From: Diphasiastrum complanatum
Taxonomy: Eukaryota; Streptophyta; Lycopodiopsida; Lycopodiales; Lycopodiaceae
NCBI GenBank assembly: GCA_029204225.1
Contig: CM055097.1
Coordinates: forward strand, 46,534,500-46,598,499
DNA: 64,000 nt
Direction of reading: 5' to 3'
Shown here in pieces: positions 45,007 to 55,224 of this stretch. Position 1 is the first letter of the stretch. Each line of letters opens with the position of its first letter. A program made the position numbers and the translations under genes. The notes under the pieces are model-generated. The model saw only the letters and a program-made list of their open reading frames with translations. It did not search any database and was not told the DNA's origin.

Positions 45007-45018
45007 GCTCTGATACCA
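45007..45018 (-). other. Primer-binding site (initiator tRNA-Met type)
   Basis: A perfect TGGTATCAGAGC on the minus strand directly abuts the 5' LTR end. Its conservation fits a recently mobile element. Confidence 0.92.
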
Positions 45019-45665
45019 TGTGAAAAATACAGATCCTAAGTGGATCTAAACTCCAAGATCATTGGCTTGAATGCTTGCACTCCAAACTACATAAGCTGGG
45101 AATTGGCAACACATTCTATGCTACCTAGAATGCAAAGAACTTGATCAAAAAGCATTTATCACAAATGGAAACTTCCATAAACATCAAGTGCGGCCCAAAA
45201 TAGCATTATACAGTCCATAATACATCAGCCTACCACTTTTGGAAAGCACCTAAGATCATACACACAAAGCTTGAACTCAATCACTACACAATGCCAACAA
45301 TGGAAGGAGAACCCAATAGAAAAATCTCTCATTAAGCAAATGAATACAATGGATCTGCTCCAACCTGTTTCTCCACGGCCTACCTGCTATATATAGCTGA
45401 GAGAGATGACTCTCTCTCCTCTCTCTAGACCCTCCTTACCTAAAATATGCCCTATATAGGTAAAATTGGCATATATGTCCAAAATACATGAAAATGGACT
45501 CATTTCAAAGGTCTTGAAGTTTGACACTTCTTCATACTGAAAAAATACACTTACTAAAAATATCTAGACCTGTTTCACACGTGTGAAAAGTCAGATCCTA
45601 AACTATGTGCCATTTTTAGCAATTTTGGCCTAAAACTAGACAAGGAAATGTTGACAATTTTCACA
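45019..45665 (-). mobile_element. 5' LTR of the non-autonomous element
   Basis: A 647-bp LTR with TATATATA (45388-45395) as promoter and a perfect palindrome TTCACACGTGTGAA at 45574-45587, upstream of the TATA box in reading direction. It is otherwise identical to the 3' LTR except for two substitutions. Confidence 0.93.
45388..45395 (-). promoter_or_regulatory. LTR TATA box
   Basis: TATATATA within GCTATATATAGC in the 5' LTR, the likely promoter of the element RNA. The CACGTG palindrome (45574-45587) lies about 185 bp upstream. Confidence 0.6.
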
Positions 45666-46585
45666 AGTAGTACAAGAAGAAATTATTCCTGCAATCACAT
45701 AGTTGTAACTCGAACACTGTTCGAGTTATTAGTACAACAAGAGGTTCTTCCTGAAACCATATGAGACCATATAACTGTAAATGGAAGTCTATTAGAGCTA
45801 TGAGTACAAGAAAAGATTGTTCCTGACCATATTAGCAACATAGCTGTAATTAGAGCATTGTTCGAGCTGCTAGTATAGAAGGATAAGATTGTTCCTAAGA
45901 CCATATAGTTGTAACTCGAACAATGTTCGAGTTAGTAGTGTATAAGAGGTTGCTATTGAGACAATATAGTGGTAACTCGAACAGAGTTTGAGTTAGTGGT
46001 ACAGAGGAGTTGTTCTTGAGACAATATAGCTGTAACTTGAGCACTATTGGAGTTACCAGTATAGAAGAGGTGGTTCCTAAGACCATATAGTCGTAACTTG
46101 AACATTGTACATGTTCGAGTTACCAGTACATAAGAGGTTGTTCCCGAGACCATGTCGCTATAACTTGAATGTTGTTCAAGCTAGTAGTAGAAGAAGTGGT
46201 TGTTCCTAAGATCACAAAGTTGTAACCCGAACATTGTTCGAGTTATTAGTAAAACAAGAGGTTCTTCCTGAGACTATATAGATGTAACTTGAACACTTTT
46301 CGAGTTATTGTTACAAGAAAAGGTTGTTTCTGAGAACATATGGGACCACACAGCTGTAACAAACACTATTCGAGTTACTAGTATAGAAGAAATTGTTACT
46401 GAGACCATATAAGACAATATAGCTACAACTCAAACTGTTCAAGTTTCTAGGCAACTCGAGCAGTCTCAAGTTAGGACTATTTTGATAGCTTATTTGTCTT
46501 GAAAACTTTGAATAATGTCCCAAATTGTGACAACATATGAGAACTAATATGGGCAACTCAAGCAGTGCTTGAGTTAGAACAATTT
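45666..46585 (+). repeat. Hairpin minisatellite, right part
   Basis: About twelve further units of the array at 39882. Each holds an inverted repeat; the best are AACTCGAACA-A-TGTTCGAGTT (45913-45933) and AACTCAAGCA-G-TGCTTGAGTT (46555-46575). In several units both arms have changed together so pairing is kept, for example CTTGAA..TTCAAG at 46164-46180. Confidence 0.85.
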
Positions 46586-47648
<1,063 letters not shown>

Positions 47649-48866
47649 CTATATATACAAAAAGTGGGAGCTTGTGATACTGATCATCCCTTTGATCTCA
47701 CATGTGTGAGGGTGCATTGTCATGTGATATTGCTTGACCTTGAGGCTTGTTCCTTCTTCATGTGCATGCTCCTCCATGAGGAAATAAAGATTTCTTCTTG
47801 ACTTATTAGGATCACAAAGATCCCACATCATGTTACCACAATCTAGAAAATTAGACTCATCCAAATTGGCAAGAATATGCATGTCATAATAACAAAGTGT
47901 TTGCATCATATCTTCATGTTTGTTTACCATGCTAATCTCAGATCCAATGAGGCTAAATACTTCATTATGAAGATAAGTGTCTTTAGAAGATGATTCACTT
48001 ACTCTCATAAAGAGTTTACAATTTGCCTCAATACAAATTTTCAAACTATGAGTGAACAAATCACTTTTGCTCTTGCATGACTGAAGAGCATACATTTGAT
48101 GAAATAACCATTTGCCTTCTGATTGTTTTAAAATCAATTTCAACATTTTAAGAGCATCATGTATGTTCTCAAGAGGGACTATATACTCAACTAGTATGTA
48201 TTTACTCCAATTTTGAGATGAAATGATCTCACTAAACCAAACTGATTCATCAAATGACATAAGAGAAGTAAGTATGAGATGTATACCACATGAGATATGC
48301 TCCTCTTTCCCTTGTAATGTGAGCCATGTGGGCTCAACCATGTTTCTTGAGTTTCTTTTTGGAATCACAACTTGAGAAGGTCTCTCCTCCTCAATTCTTG
48401 GCACGCTTGAACCTTGAGAAGGAATCTCCTCCTCAATCCTTGGCACGCTTGAACCTTGAGATGATTTTTTAAGATCCTCTTCATGGTGCTCCTTCTTGAA
48501 GGAAATTCGAGACCTCCATGTCTCATAATGATCATAACAACCATGACCATACAATATGCACTTCCTATGATTATCAAGATTACTTATGCTAGAAACATAA
48601 GTCCGAAAATCACGACAATTTGACATGATTTTTCTAATATTAAAATCAAAAGGTATTTCCATCTCAATAAGGCTAAGTACCTGCTTATGGATACAAGTGT
48701 CCACTTTAGATGCTTCACTTATTCTCATAAGAAGTTTACAACTTGCCTTTAAGATTGAAAACTTACAATTTTCATCTTTATGAATGAACACATCATTCAT
48801 GATCTTATTGAGACCAAAAGAATCTGCATTATGAAGACGTTTCCATTTTCTTGACTTCATATCCAA
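47649..48866 (-). CDS. ORF of 405 codons with two copies of a novel domain
   Basis: No known domain is recognised. Two related blocks are visible: residues about 7-75 and 252-315. Each has a KW, then CKLLMRISEASKVDT (43-57) or CKLFMRVSESSSKDT (284-298), then an H..V.SLI..EI tail. Upstream of the second is PTWLTLQ and QNWSKYILVE. The first copy extends upstream of the apparent start (SQWWIKAILVE, before 48866), so the true N-terminus is lost by a frameshift near 48960. Between the blocks, SSQGSSVPRIEEE is repeated twice. The same CK..SE.S..DT motif ends the gag-fusion at 40755-43847. It is possibly the coding region of a second, decayed non-autonomous element. Confidence 0.45.
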   Translation of the reverse strand: MDMKSRKWKRLHNADSFGLNKIMNDVFIHKDENCKFSILKASCKLLMRISEASKVDTCIHKQVLSLIEMEIPFDFNIRKIMSNCRDFRTYVSSISNLDNHRKCILYGHGCYDHYETWRSRISFKKEHHEEDLKKSSQGSSVPRIEEEIPSQGSSVPRIEEERPSQVVIPKRNSRNMVEPTWLTLQGKEEHISCGIHLILTSLMSFDESVWFSEIISSQNWSKYILVEYIVPLENIHDALKMLKLILKQSEGKWLFHQMYALQSCKSKSDLFTHSLKICIEANCKLFMRVSESSSKDTYLHNEVFSLIGSEISMVNKHEDMMQTLCYYDMHILANLDESNFLDCGNMMWDLCDPNKSRRNLYFLMEEHAHEEGTSLKVKQYHMTMHPHTCEIKGMISITSSHFLYI

Positions 48867-49494
48867 TGTAAGTTTACAAGGAAAATATGCTTTGCTATAC
48901 TTTAAGGCATCACACTCAACTAGTATTGCCTTAATCCACCATTGAGATACAAAAATCTTTCAAAGCAAAATGGTTCTTCATAAGTTGACATGATAGCATA
49001 AATGAAACTATTTTCATTTTGTGATTGCTCCTTTTTCTTGATTGAGTTCTCTTGGATAATAACAATAAGTTGGAACTTATCCAAAGTTCCAACAAAAAAC
49101 TTTCCAAGGACATAAAATGAATCTAAGTTGCTTTCATGAAAGTGACATCTATCTTTGCATCTTAAACCAAACAATGCACTTCCAAATAAAACATTCCAAA
49201 AGGTTTGACTTGTGTTATGATGGACTCTTGAAGACAAATTTTGCAAGTCCTTGTGAGACTCCAAGTCTCATTCACCTTTCCACAAAGGAAACACCTTTCC
49301 TTGGATCTGTCCTTCTTGTATTTGCATTTTGAACTTGAAGCTCCATCCTTCACCTCGACCCCATTTTTTTGGTTCTCCTTGGATGGATCGGTCTTCTTTT
49401 TGTAGCATTTTGAGGAAAAATATCCTCCCTTGCCACAAAGGTTGCACTTAGGATCCTTATTTGCCTTCAATAGGATGCCACCTATTGATGCCAT
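48867..49494 (-). pseudogene. Upstream zinc-knuckle and domain part of the same unit
   Basis: ATG at 49494 opens MASIGGILLK, like the gag start MASNGGIMLE of the element at 43847. It passes at once to a CNLCGKGGYFSSKC knuckle in which His is replaced by Tyr, so almost all gag is deleted. A second Cys pair set follows (CFLCGK..CKIC). Frame 49264-48920 then holds FVGTLDKFQLIVIIQ and STYEEPFCFE, which leads after a frameshift into the first domain copy of the ORF at 47649-48866. Together they look like one frameshifted protein. Confidence 0.5.
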
Positions 49495-49499
49495 GTGAA

Positions 49500-50420
49500 A
49501 CAAAACTTGTGATATGACTCTACAAATGTAATTTGTGACTCTCAAGAGACTAGATTCGAACATATTCAATAATCTAGAAGGATCTCCAAAAGATCTAGCT
49601 CACAAAACTAAGAATCAATCTTCACACTAATGACTAGTCACTTGGAAACTTTGCTTTGATCACTAAGACAAAAGCACACAATCTTTGAATCAAATCACAA
49701 AAGAGATCAGATCCAAACTCCTATTGGACTCAACAAATACCAATGAATCTTTCTTTTGAAAGTTGAAATGGATATGAAAAGATTTGACACCTAGATTTTC
49801 CTTTTCACTTGACTAGTTCTCTCAACACTTGAGATTCTTGAACAAAAGATGGGTTTTGTTTCAAACACATGAAAATCAAACTTAATCACTTCTTTTGGAC
49901 TCACTCTTGACCCAAATAATCTCACTTTTGAGATTTAGAATGAATTCGATTTGATTTGAAAACAAACTATACCACCAATTTTCACAAAACATAGGATCTA
50001 CACTAGATCACTCAAATTTGACATGTACATTTGATTCAAACACATAAAATTAAGATCCAATCACCCCTTTTGGAATCCCCAAAGAATCTCACTCTTGAGA
50101 TTTGGAATGGATTTGTAATAGTTTGATAACAACCTATGTCAAGAATTTTTCACCAAGCTTTAAAAAACAGACACATAGAGATTCACAAAGATCCCAACCA
50201 TGCATGAACACTCAAATATGGACTCCTCCTTGTTCTAACATCCAATGGGATCACAACTTAACCCTCACACTCTCACAAAGAAAGTTGAATAGAACTAATT
50301 TGAGTTTCATATATACTATGTCAATTTTTGCTCAATAAATTGAATTCATTCACCCCTGTTGGATTCCACCAATGACTCTACCTCTTAAGAGTTGGAAATG
50401 AAATTCAAAATCACAAGTTG
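49500..50420 (-). repeat. Leader-like region with about four diverged tandem repeats
   Basis: Units of roughly 170-190 bp start near 49676, 49856, 50030 and 50225. They share the phrases CTCACTCTTGAGATTTGGAATGG, CAAACACAT.AAAAT, and AATCACCCCTTTTGGA.TC. The layout, repeats upstream of a gag-like start on the minus strand, parallels the leader at 43848-45006. Confidence 0.5.
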
Positions 50421-51312
50421 TGATTCTTCTTTCTCACTAAGATATTGTGCTTCATAGAGTTAATGCCACTTAGAAAGATTCGATCACCTAGGAGAAGACA
50501 AACTTTCCACCAATACCAACACAAAATGAGCTTCTAGATCTTGCCCTCTACAAAGGAAGGAACTCTTAGAAACTTGGATCTCTCTCTACACATTTTCCAT
50601 ACACACCTCAATGACTCTTTTCAAGCCTCACAAACACTCAAACATATTGAGTAGGGTTGAACAATTTGACTTGGATCTCAATCTCTTATCTGGAACTCTC
50701 CATTGAAGCCAATCTATGTCAAATTCTACAAAAGATTTGCATAGATGCTATATATGCACTAGAAACTCTCAAAGGTTTCACTTGGAGGACAAATCCAAAG
50801 ATGTTTTCTAGCAAATTGATGCTTCTAAACTTGACCTTATCACTCTTAAACAAATCTAGAGTGATGGTACAATGGATTTCAACCTGTCACCTTGCATATC
50901 CCTCCTTAATCTATTGGCAATATCTCTCTCAACTTTGACATGTTCTCAAAAAATCAGAGAAACACATTTAATGCACCTGAATCAAGCTTCAAATCAAGTT
51001 ATTTGTGTGATCTGATCCAAGAACAAATCATAGAAATAGTTATTCTTGAAGAACTTCAGATAGTGCCCCAGTGCATGATCTCTTGAAAATTCTCCGGTAA
51101 AAGATCTCTGCCCTCCTCGACGAATTGTGAAATCATCAAGGAAAATTGTTTTTTGAAATGATAAAAAGCAAAGTACGCTCCTATATATAATCTGACATAA
51201 CGAATCTACTAGTACGTGGTAAGATACAAGAACTTACGCATTCGGCTTTGTCTTCCTTGATTGCTATCCCTCCATCAATATTATGTCCACCTTTTGATGT
51301 CAATATTGTTGG
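50421..51312. other. Spacer
   Basis: No gene, LTR end or PBS recognised. The + strand frame at 50657-50938 has no motif and is probably chance. Confidence 0.4.
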
Positions 51313-52260
51313 TTAATAGACAGTTGGTAAAACCAGGTTGACTTTGGATTCTAAGAAACTCCTCCTCATAAGGTAGATCATCTTCTTTGTTGCGCATTTT
51401 CTCACAGCCATTTTCAAGCAATCTTTCCCTAAATAAAACTTATCATTATGTTCATCATCAACACCAGGGAGAAGATCATCAGCATCAAAATCAATTATAT
51501 CCAAAAATTCATTAAGCTCTTTGCTCAAAATGCAAAGAGTCTCAACTTCAGTGAAGTCAAAAAGATCCGATATATCTGATATTGTCAAAAAAGAATTACT
51601 ATCTATATTATAAGTAGGCAAAGTGATCAAAGATTTATCAGAAAGAAAAAGGATAGTGGGTGTTTTAGGGCCTATAAATGATGCCCTATTTTGAGCAGGA
51701 TCAAAATCAGAACAATCATCTAAATCAACGTTCGTATCAATAAAAAAAGTATCTATATCTACAATCTTTGACTTTTCAAACTTTGGACCACTAGAAGAAG
51801 CAGCTTCAGAAGTGGAAGGGACAGTCTCCAAATCGTTAGAAATATTTAACAAAAGAAAAAAACTAAAAGCAGACTGAAAATAAACAAATCTACATTTTTT
51901 ATTATGAATTGGGCACTCATCTACAAACTTGAAATCATTATGTAACTTAGTAAACATTATGTCAAGCTCATCTTTATAGATATGCTTGTCGAGTGCCACC
52001 AGGTCCTGATAATGAATCATGTCCTTATTCTGAGATCTGAATAACGGAGTACTGACCAGGGACTTAAATCTGAGATATATCTTAGAAAATGCCTCCACAC
52101 CAAGGTCCTTAGTTATAGAAGGTAGAATAAAAAGAAAAGGAGAAAAAATAGATTTGAAATACTCCAAACTATTAGTGATACCAAATTCATGAATAAAAAA
52201 AAAACAAACTAGAATCAAAATTGGACATTTTAAACAAAAACAACAGATGTAAAATTCCAA
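51313..52260 (-). CDS. ORF of 315 codons, unrecognised
   Basis: The N-terminus is hydrophobic (CCFCLKCPILILVCFFFIHEFG), but the true start may be downstream. Residues about 40-140 look globular and basic (FSKIYLRFKSLVSTPLFRSQ, KDELDIMFTKLHNDFKF). Residues 160-285 are very acidic with repeated Asp/Leu/Ile (VDIDTFFIDTNVDLDD, DISDLFDFTE, DIIDFDADDLLPG). The tail is basic. No family is recognised. A minus-strand TATA box (52541-52547) with CACGTG and CCAAT words upstream lies about 285 bp before the frame. It could be an LTR-element ORF or a diverged host gene. Confidence 0.35.
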   Translation of the reverse strand: MEFYICCFCLKCPILILVCFFFIHEFGITNSLEYFKSIFSPFLFILPSITKDLGVEAFSKIYLRFKSLVSTPLFRSQNKDMIHYQDLVALDKHIYKDELDIMFTKLHNDFKFVDECPIHNKKCRFVYFQSAFSFFLLLNISNDLETVPSTSEAASSSGPKFEKSKIVDIDTFFIDTNVDLDDCSDFDPAQNRASFIGPKTPTILFLSDKSLITLPTYNIDSNSFLTISDISDLFDFTEVETLCILSKELNEFLDIIDFDADDLLPGVDDEHNDKFYLGKDCLKMAVRKCATKKMIYLMRRSFLESKVNLVLPTVY

Positions 52261-52540
52261 ATATTGCTCTCAGATGCAAACTGCAGGTCAAGCAAGCACG
52301 TCAAGGCAATGTGCGTCCGAGAGAGATATTACAAGTTGGAGTATCATATCTGAACGCAAGAACACATAGCACAAAAGAAAGGAGATGCAATGCGTGCTTG
52401 AATGTGATATCGGATGAGGCAGCATTGGTTCCAGGCGCAAATTAGTCAATGGAGGGTAATCAGTGCAAACAGCACGCTTGAAATCGATATCCGGCCAAGA
52501 AATCATAAATTTGCATGAAAATTCGAGCCGAAAAAGAGCT

Positions 52541-52547
52541 ATTTATA
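52541..52547 (-). promoter_or_regulatory. TATA box with G-box and CCAAT upstream
   Basis: TATAAAT on the minus strand. CACGTG (52562-52567) and CCAATCATA (about 52600) follow upstream. The same stretch holds further CACGTGT and ATTGG words out to 52800, between the 315-codon ORF and the divergent histone-like pseudogene. It may be a bidirectional promoter or an LTR U3. Confidence 0.4.
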
Positions 52548-52794
52548 AAAAAAAAATTTGCACGTGTGGAGGAGTAGCGAAGGAACACCTGTCGACTTAT
52601 GATTGGTCAAAATTAATGCGCCGTACCTAGAATGATTGATTTGACATCTATCACATGCGAGAATGACACACGTCGAAATTGGATTGGTGCATGTGTCCCA
52701 TCCCATGTGGCCTCATAATTGGGTCATCATTGTCAATGCAGACATTCCACATGGACCAATTAGCTTACGACGCATGTCTCGGCCGTCTTTTCAC

Positions 52795-53481
52795 ACGTGC
52801 AAAAATTTCGTATTTCATTTTTTTCGTTTCGGTTCAAGATCAATTGAATTGTTGATCCCTAGAGCTCCTTTCGGCCAATGTGTGAGGAATGTCACTCTGT
52901 CACTTGGGCTAAATGTTTGTTTTGTCGTGACAGCCATGCAGGCCTTATAGGGTGCTGTAGAAGGTTTTTTGTCCTAGTTTTTTTAGGATACTTGTCTTTT
53001 GGCAGTGCATGGTAAGCATGTCACCATCATGCCAAAGGATTTCGTCATTCTCAAAAGGCTTCGGGACCGATATTCTAGTCTTCATGTTGATAATGCCAGC
53101 ACCTCCAAAGACCTGCCTCTTGATAGAATCGACTTGTCTACTACCTACAGGAGGAGGAAGCACCCTGTCCCCAAGAAGGCTGGATATCGAAGGTCAGTTG
53201 CTTCCCTTCCTCCTAGACGTATCCCGACCAAGAGATCCCATATATTTTTGAGCTCAGAGTCAGATGCTGGAGAATCTGACTCAGATCAAGAATCTTCACC
53301 CCTTCCTCCTCCTGTTATTCGTCCAACTCCTCAGCAAGTTTCATCACCAAAAGTGTTGATTACCCAAGAGGAGCTCGACAAAATAACAAAGAAATCTGTA
53401 AATATTGTTTCCACTTCTGTTTCTGCTCCTGTACATAATCTTTTTGTGAGAATTCCATACGATCCAGCCCAAGTGCGATAA
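52795..53481 (+). pseudogene. Histone H3-fold pseudogene with new C-terminal tail
   Basis: From 52834, SIELLIPRAPFGQCVRNV aligns without gaps to the histone H3 fold (canonical STELLIRKLPFQRLVREI). It goes on through FVVTAMQAL, stop, GAVEGFLS (H3 ..ALQEAAEAYLVG) to DTCLLAVHGKHVTIMPKD (H3 DTNLCAIHAKRVTIMPKD) and LKRLRDR. Three in-frame stops (52948, 52975, 52984) kill it, one at the Gln of ALQEA. The H3 N-terminal tail is absent. After the fold, the frame stays open for about 135 codons of a basic then Ser/Pro/Asp-rich tail (RRRKHPVPKKAGYRR, SSESDAGESDSDQESS) that histones lack. No introns are evident. Confidence 0.72.
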
Positions 53482-53849
53482 AGGCGAAAGAAGCCAATTT
53501 TAAGAAGGTTGTCTATTTTGTCGAACCCATATGAAAATAAGTAAGGATTGGTCTTTTGTTTTTGTTGCTTTAATCTGGATTGTTGCATGCTTCATTGCTT
53601 TAATAAGTAAGGAATTCTTTCATAAATATGGATTTATCGATATTTGTATTTTGGTTGTTGCAGTCGACATTGGAGCTTGAACATTCTTTCTGTAAAGATA
53701 AATAAGGAGGGAGTATCAGATTTTCTATGTAAAATTAAACTCAGCTGCAAATACACATAGAGACTTTGATTCTCTACTTCATGATGTCGTTCGAGAAATT
53801 CCGACAATGCCAACTTCAATTACAAAGATAACCATTAAAAATATCCATG
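53482..53849. other. Spacer
   Basis: Follows the stop of the histone-like frame. No feature recognised up to the truncated end of the multi-exon gene copy on the other strand. Confidence 0.4.
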
Positions 53850-53877
53850 AGAGAATGTCATGGTCTTCTTTCAGCAC

Positions 53878-53993
53878 CTATAAGAGAATACAAAAATGTG
53901 ATTAGCCTCATAATATTAACACAGAGAAGATTTTCCATATGAATCCATATTCAAATGATTATCCCTATTTATTATGCGAAGGAACTGCTATAC
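53878..53993 (-). other. Intron, copy 2, conserved position
   Basis: CAG|GTATAGC..CTTATAG|GTGCTG, 116 bp, at exactly the codon where copy 1 has its 98-bp intron (9695-9792). Confidence 0.6.
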
Positions 53994-54664
53994 CTGAAAT
54001 GCTGCCAACCACCAGATATCATTTTCTGATTGAACACTGAAATTGAGGCCTTCTGAGTCTTTTGAATTTGAAAGTGCTCCATTCATGATCGTGAGACTGA
54101 CTCTTTCCATTTTTTGTCCTTTTATAATTTCAGATTCACCTAACTTGAGAACAACTATCAATTTGTTATTGACATTCTCATTTGTAATACCGTAAAAATT
54201 TATGATGAATGTTAATTACTGATTAATGTCAATAAAGAAATTGTTGGAATTGTTATAAGCTAGACTTTCTCCTTTCGAGCAATACACTTCATTGATATGA
54301 GATGGATTACCAACTATTGTTTGCATACCTTGGTTTAACATGTCTTTTTTTTTTCTTAAAGATAAAATGGTCGTGGGATTGGAAACTTTTTAATATTTAC
54401 TTGTGCAAATGCCTCCTTTATCATCTTAAACATTGTTGCATATGCTTCCCTATTGATGCTAGAAAAGTCACATGCCCCTTGAAGCAATGTAGTGTCTAAT
54501 ATTTTTCCAACTTCATCCATAATGCTATTAGTAATTGAAGCTTAATCTTTTTCATTTTGTTATTATTTAACATTGATTTCATATATTTAGAAGTCAAGAT
54601 AGAGCCTAGTAAGTTTCCAATTGAAATCTCATCGGCCAAATGGTCTTCAACAACCAATGCTGAT

Positions 54665-54844
54665 CTGCATTGCAAACATAATGTTCATGAAAATGTCAGT
54701 AGAAATTAGGACACTCATAGTATTCATAGCAGTATATAATAAGCAAATCGACAAAAAGTTGAAATGAATAAATAACAAAATTAGTGATTATGAATGAATC
54801 AAAAAGTTCAAGCAATATTCAATACCAAATAAGCTATAACTTAC
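54665..54844 (-). other. Intron, copy 2, upstream
   Basis: Donor CGA|GTAAGTTATAG is a consensus plant splice donor, and acceptor TTTGCAATGCAG|ATCAGC closes it. The splice creates GAA across the junction and keeps the coiled-coil frame open into the next block. Confidence 0.5.
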
Positions 54845-55224
54845 TCGAATGCATGAATTCATCTTTTTCTATGACCTCCTCTAGATGATAAATCACATAT
54901 ATCCTTGTTTACCAGTATTTTTCTCTTGTTGCTTTGGACCTTTCTGTTGAGCACATCCATATCTTTAACAAGAGACAAATATGAGATACGCATGGATTGA
55001 AATGCAGTTTTTATCTCATCATTACTAGTTGTATAATGATGCAAAGAAGATTTCAACCATTGGATCTCCTTCTTGAGCATTTCATTTTCATCCAAGCAAG
55101 TTTTCATCTTTGTAGATTTTTCTTTGCACTCCTTTGATATTTTTCTTGATTCCTCTTCCAAATAATGTATTCTTTGCATTGAATGTACATTCCCATAGAG
55201 CATCAAATTCTCATAGTAACCCAA

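Larger units (their letters stand above)
40113..45665 (-). mobile_element. Complete young non-autonomous LTR retrotransposon (gag only)
   Basis: Both LTRs, PBS, leader, one large ORF and polypurine tract are present in the right order on the minus strand. AGTAG duplicates the target at both ends (40108-40112 and 45666-45670). The two LTRs differ by two substitutions (near 40193 and 40601) and one 18-bp indel over 629 aligned bases, so insertion is very recent. The internal region has gag but no protease, integrase, RT or RNase H. It must therefore rely on a helper; the copia family at 10193-13744, with a related LTR and pol end, is the candidate. Total length 5553 bp. It landed inside the hairpin minisatellite. 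Confidence 0.93.
53850..55224 (-). pseudogene. Unrecognised multi-exon gene, copy 2 (decayed)
   Basis: Exon 1 (55224-54845) encodes a coiled coil (YLEEESRKISKECKEKS, KTCLDENEMLKKEIQWLK) and ends IHAFE after one TGA. A 180-bp intron (54844-54665, GTAAGT..GCAG) joins it in frame to SALVVEDHLADEISIGNLL. Frameshifted codons follow, with LLQGACDFSSINREAYATM and IKKFPIPRPF. The next block (about 54310-53994) matches copy 1 (HINEVY, NNFFIDIN, IKGQKMERVS, NDIWWLAAFQ). A 116-bp intron then leads to VLKEDHDILSW, where it stops. It gives the upstream exons missing from copy 1. Confidence 0.6.

Noticed and set aside
49488-49505. TTTCACA followed by TGGCATCAA on the minus strand, resembling an LTR end plus PBS
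   Set aside because: The match to TGGTATCAGAGC is poor, and the same bases form the gag-like start codon MASIGG. The resemblance is probably accidental.
52999-53481. The ORF could be taken as an intact novel small gene starting at MAVHGKHV
   Set aside because: The start codon is a TTG in the middle of the histone H3 helix region, and the upstream H3 codons continue in the same frame past three stops. It is the rear part of a pseudogene.
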